DNA of 20,300 nucleotides, taken from Isoetes engelmannii. Its lineage: Eukaryota > Streptophyta > Lycopodiopsida > Isoetales > Isoetaceae. Position 1 is the first letter of the stretch. Every line of letters begins with the position of its first letter. Under the pieces are notes generated by a model, which was not told the DNA's origin, did not search any database, and saw only the letters and a list, made by a program, of their open reading frames with translations. Below are positions 20,054 through 20,300 of this stretch, piece after piece. The stretch covers positions 1-20,300 of the forward strand of contig JAANSK020285601.1 of the NCBI GenBank assembly GCA_011763485.2. Reading direction: 5' to 3'. Position numbers and translations under genes: made by a program.

Positions 20054-20190
20054 GGGCTGGACTTGAATAATTCTAGTTGTGGACTCAACTAGGGTAGTAA
20101 CCATGGATTTGGTTATTTTAGCCTCTGGGACTGGACATGATTATTTCTGATTGTGGACTCAATCAGGGTTGCAACCATGGATTTAATTCT
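20054..20190. repeat. Tandem duplication, about 74-bp period, with twin hairpins
   Basis: The first unit starts at about 20054 and the second at 20127. They share GGACTGGAC-like starts, TGTGGACTCAA, AACCATGGATTT and their order. Each has a 7-bp stem with a TGGACT loop: CTAGTTG/CAACTAG at 20073-20092 and CTGATTG/CAATCAG at 20147-20166. Confidence 0.8.
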
Positions 20191-20300
20191 GTTAATTTGC
20201 CATATTTTCCTTGATCGAGGTCAATCAATCCTAGGAAAGGGAGGAATTGATATGGTGGTGCTCGGGGGAGTGGCTATATGAGCAAGAGAAAGAGAAAGAA

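Overview
The window looks like nuclear DNA of a flowering plant. It is AT-rich and gene-poor, with introns and degenerate transposon debris, and its one well-supported protein gene belongs to the land-plant DUF620 family. I cannot fix the lineage from the sequence. No bacterial operons, rRNA genes, true tRNA genes or CRISPR arrays are visible.

Layout. Positions 1-5300 hold a degenerate coiled-coil gene fragment (about 82-290), a three-unit tandem repeat (1456-1783), a foldback repeat (2214-2333), a 1.3 kb element bounded by inverted repeats (2425-3735), orphan exon-like pieces (3979-4352 and 5162-5286), and between those pieces a 445-bp element with direct terminal repeats that carry tRNA-like pol III box motifs (4602-5046). 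Positions 5300-12340 are mostly empty of genes. They contain one decayed exon of a BAHD acyltransferase on the minus strand (6979-7471), several short tandem repeats and a 107-nt hairpin (9537-9643).

The one apparently intact gene is at 14070-15554 (+): three exons in phase 0 encoding a 398-residue DUF620 protein of the Arabidopsis AT3G19540/AT1G49840 type. A probable 5' leader lies upstream and a probable 3' UTR intron downstream. Its N-terminus looks short for the group.

Downstream is a short Mutator-type MITE with an exact 9-bp target duplication (16308-16561), a miRNA-like or MITE-like foldback (16850-16951), a LINE fragment (17675-17962), a minus-strand retropepsin fossil (17939-18286), and a probable LTR with an adjoining tRNA-Met-type primer-binding site (18374-19070). 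Near the window end a tandem duplication carries a hairpin whose two copies differ by paired, compensating changes (20054-20190).

The genes do not form a pathway: one host gene stands among repeat fossils. The most promising unexplained signals are the pol III-like boxes inside direct terminal repeats, the compensated twin hairpins, and the MITE with its left end duplicated.
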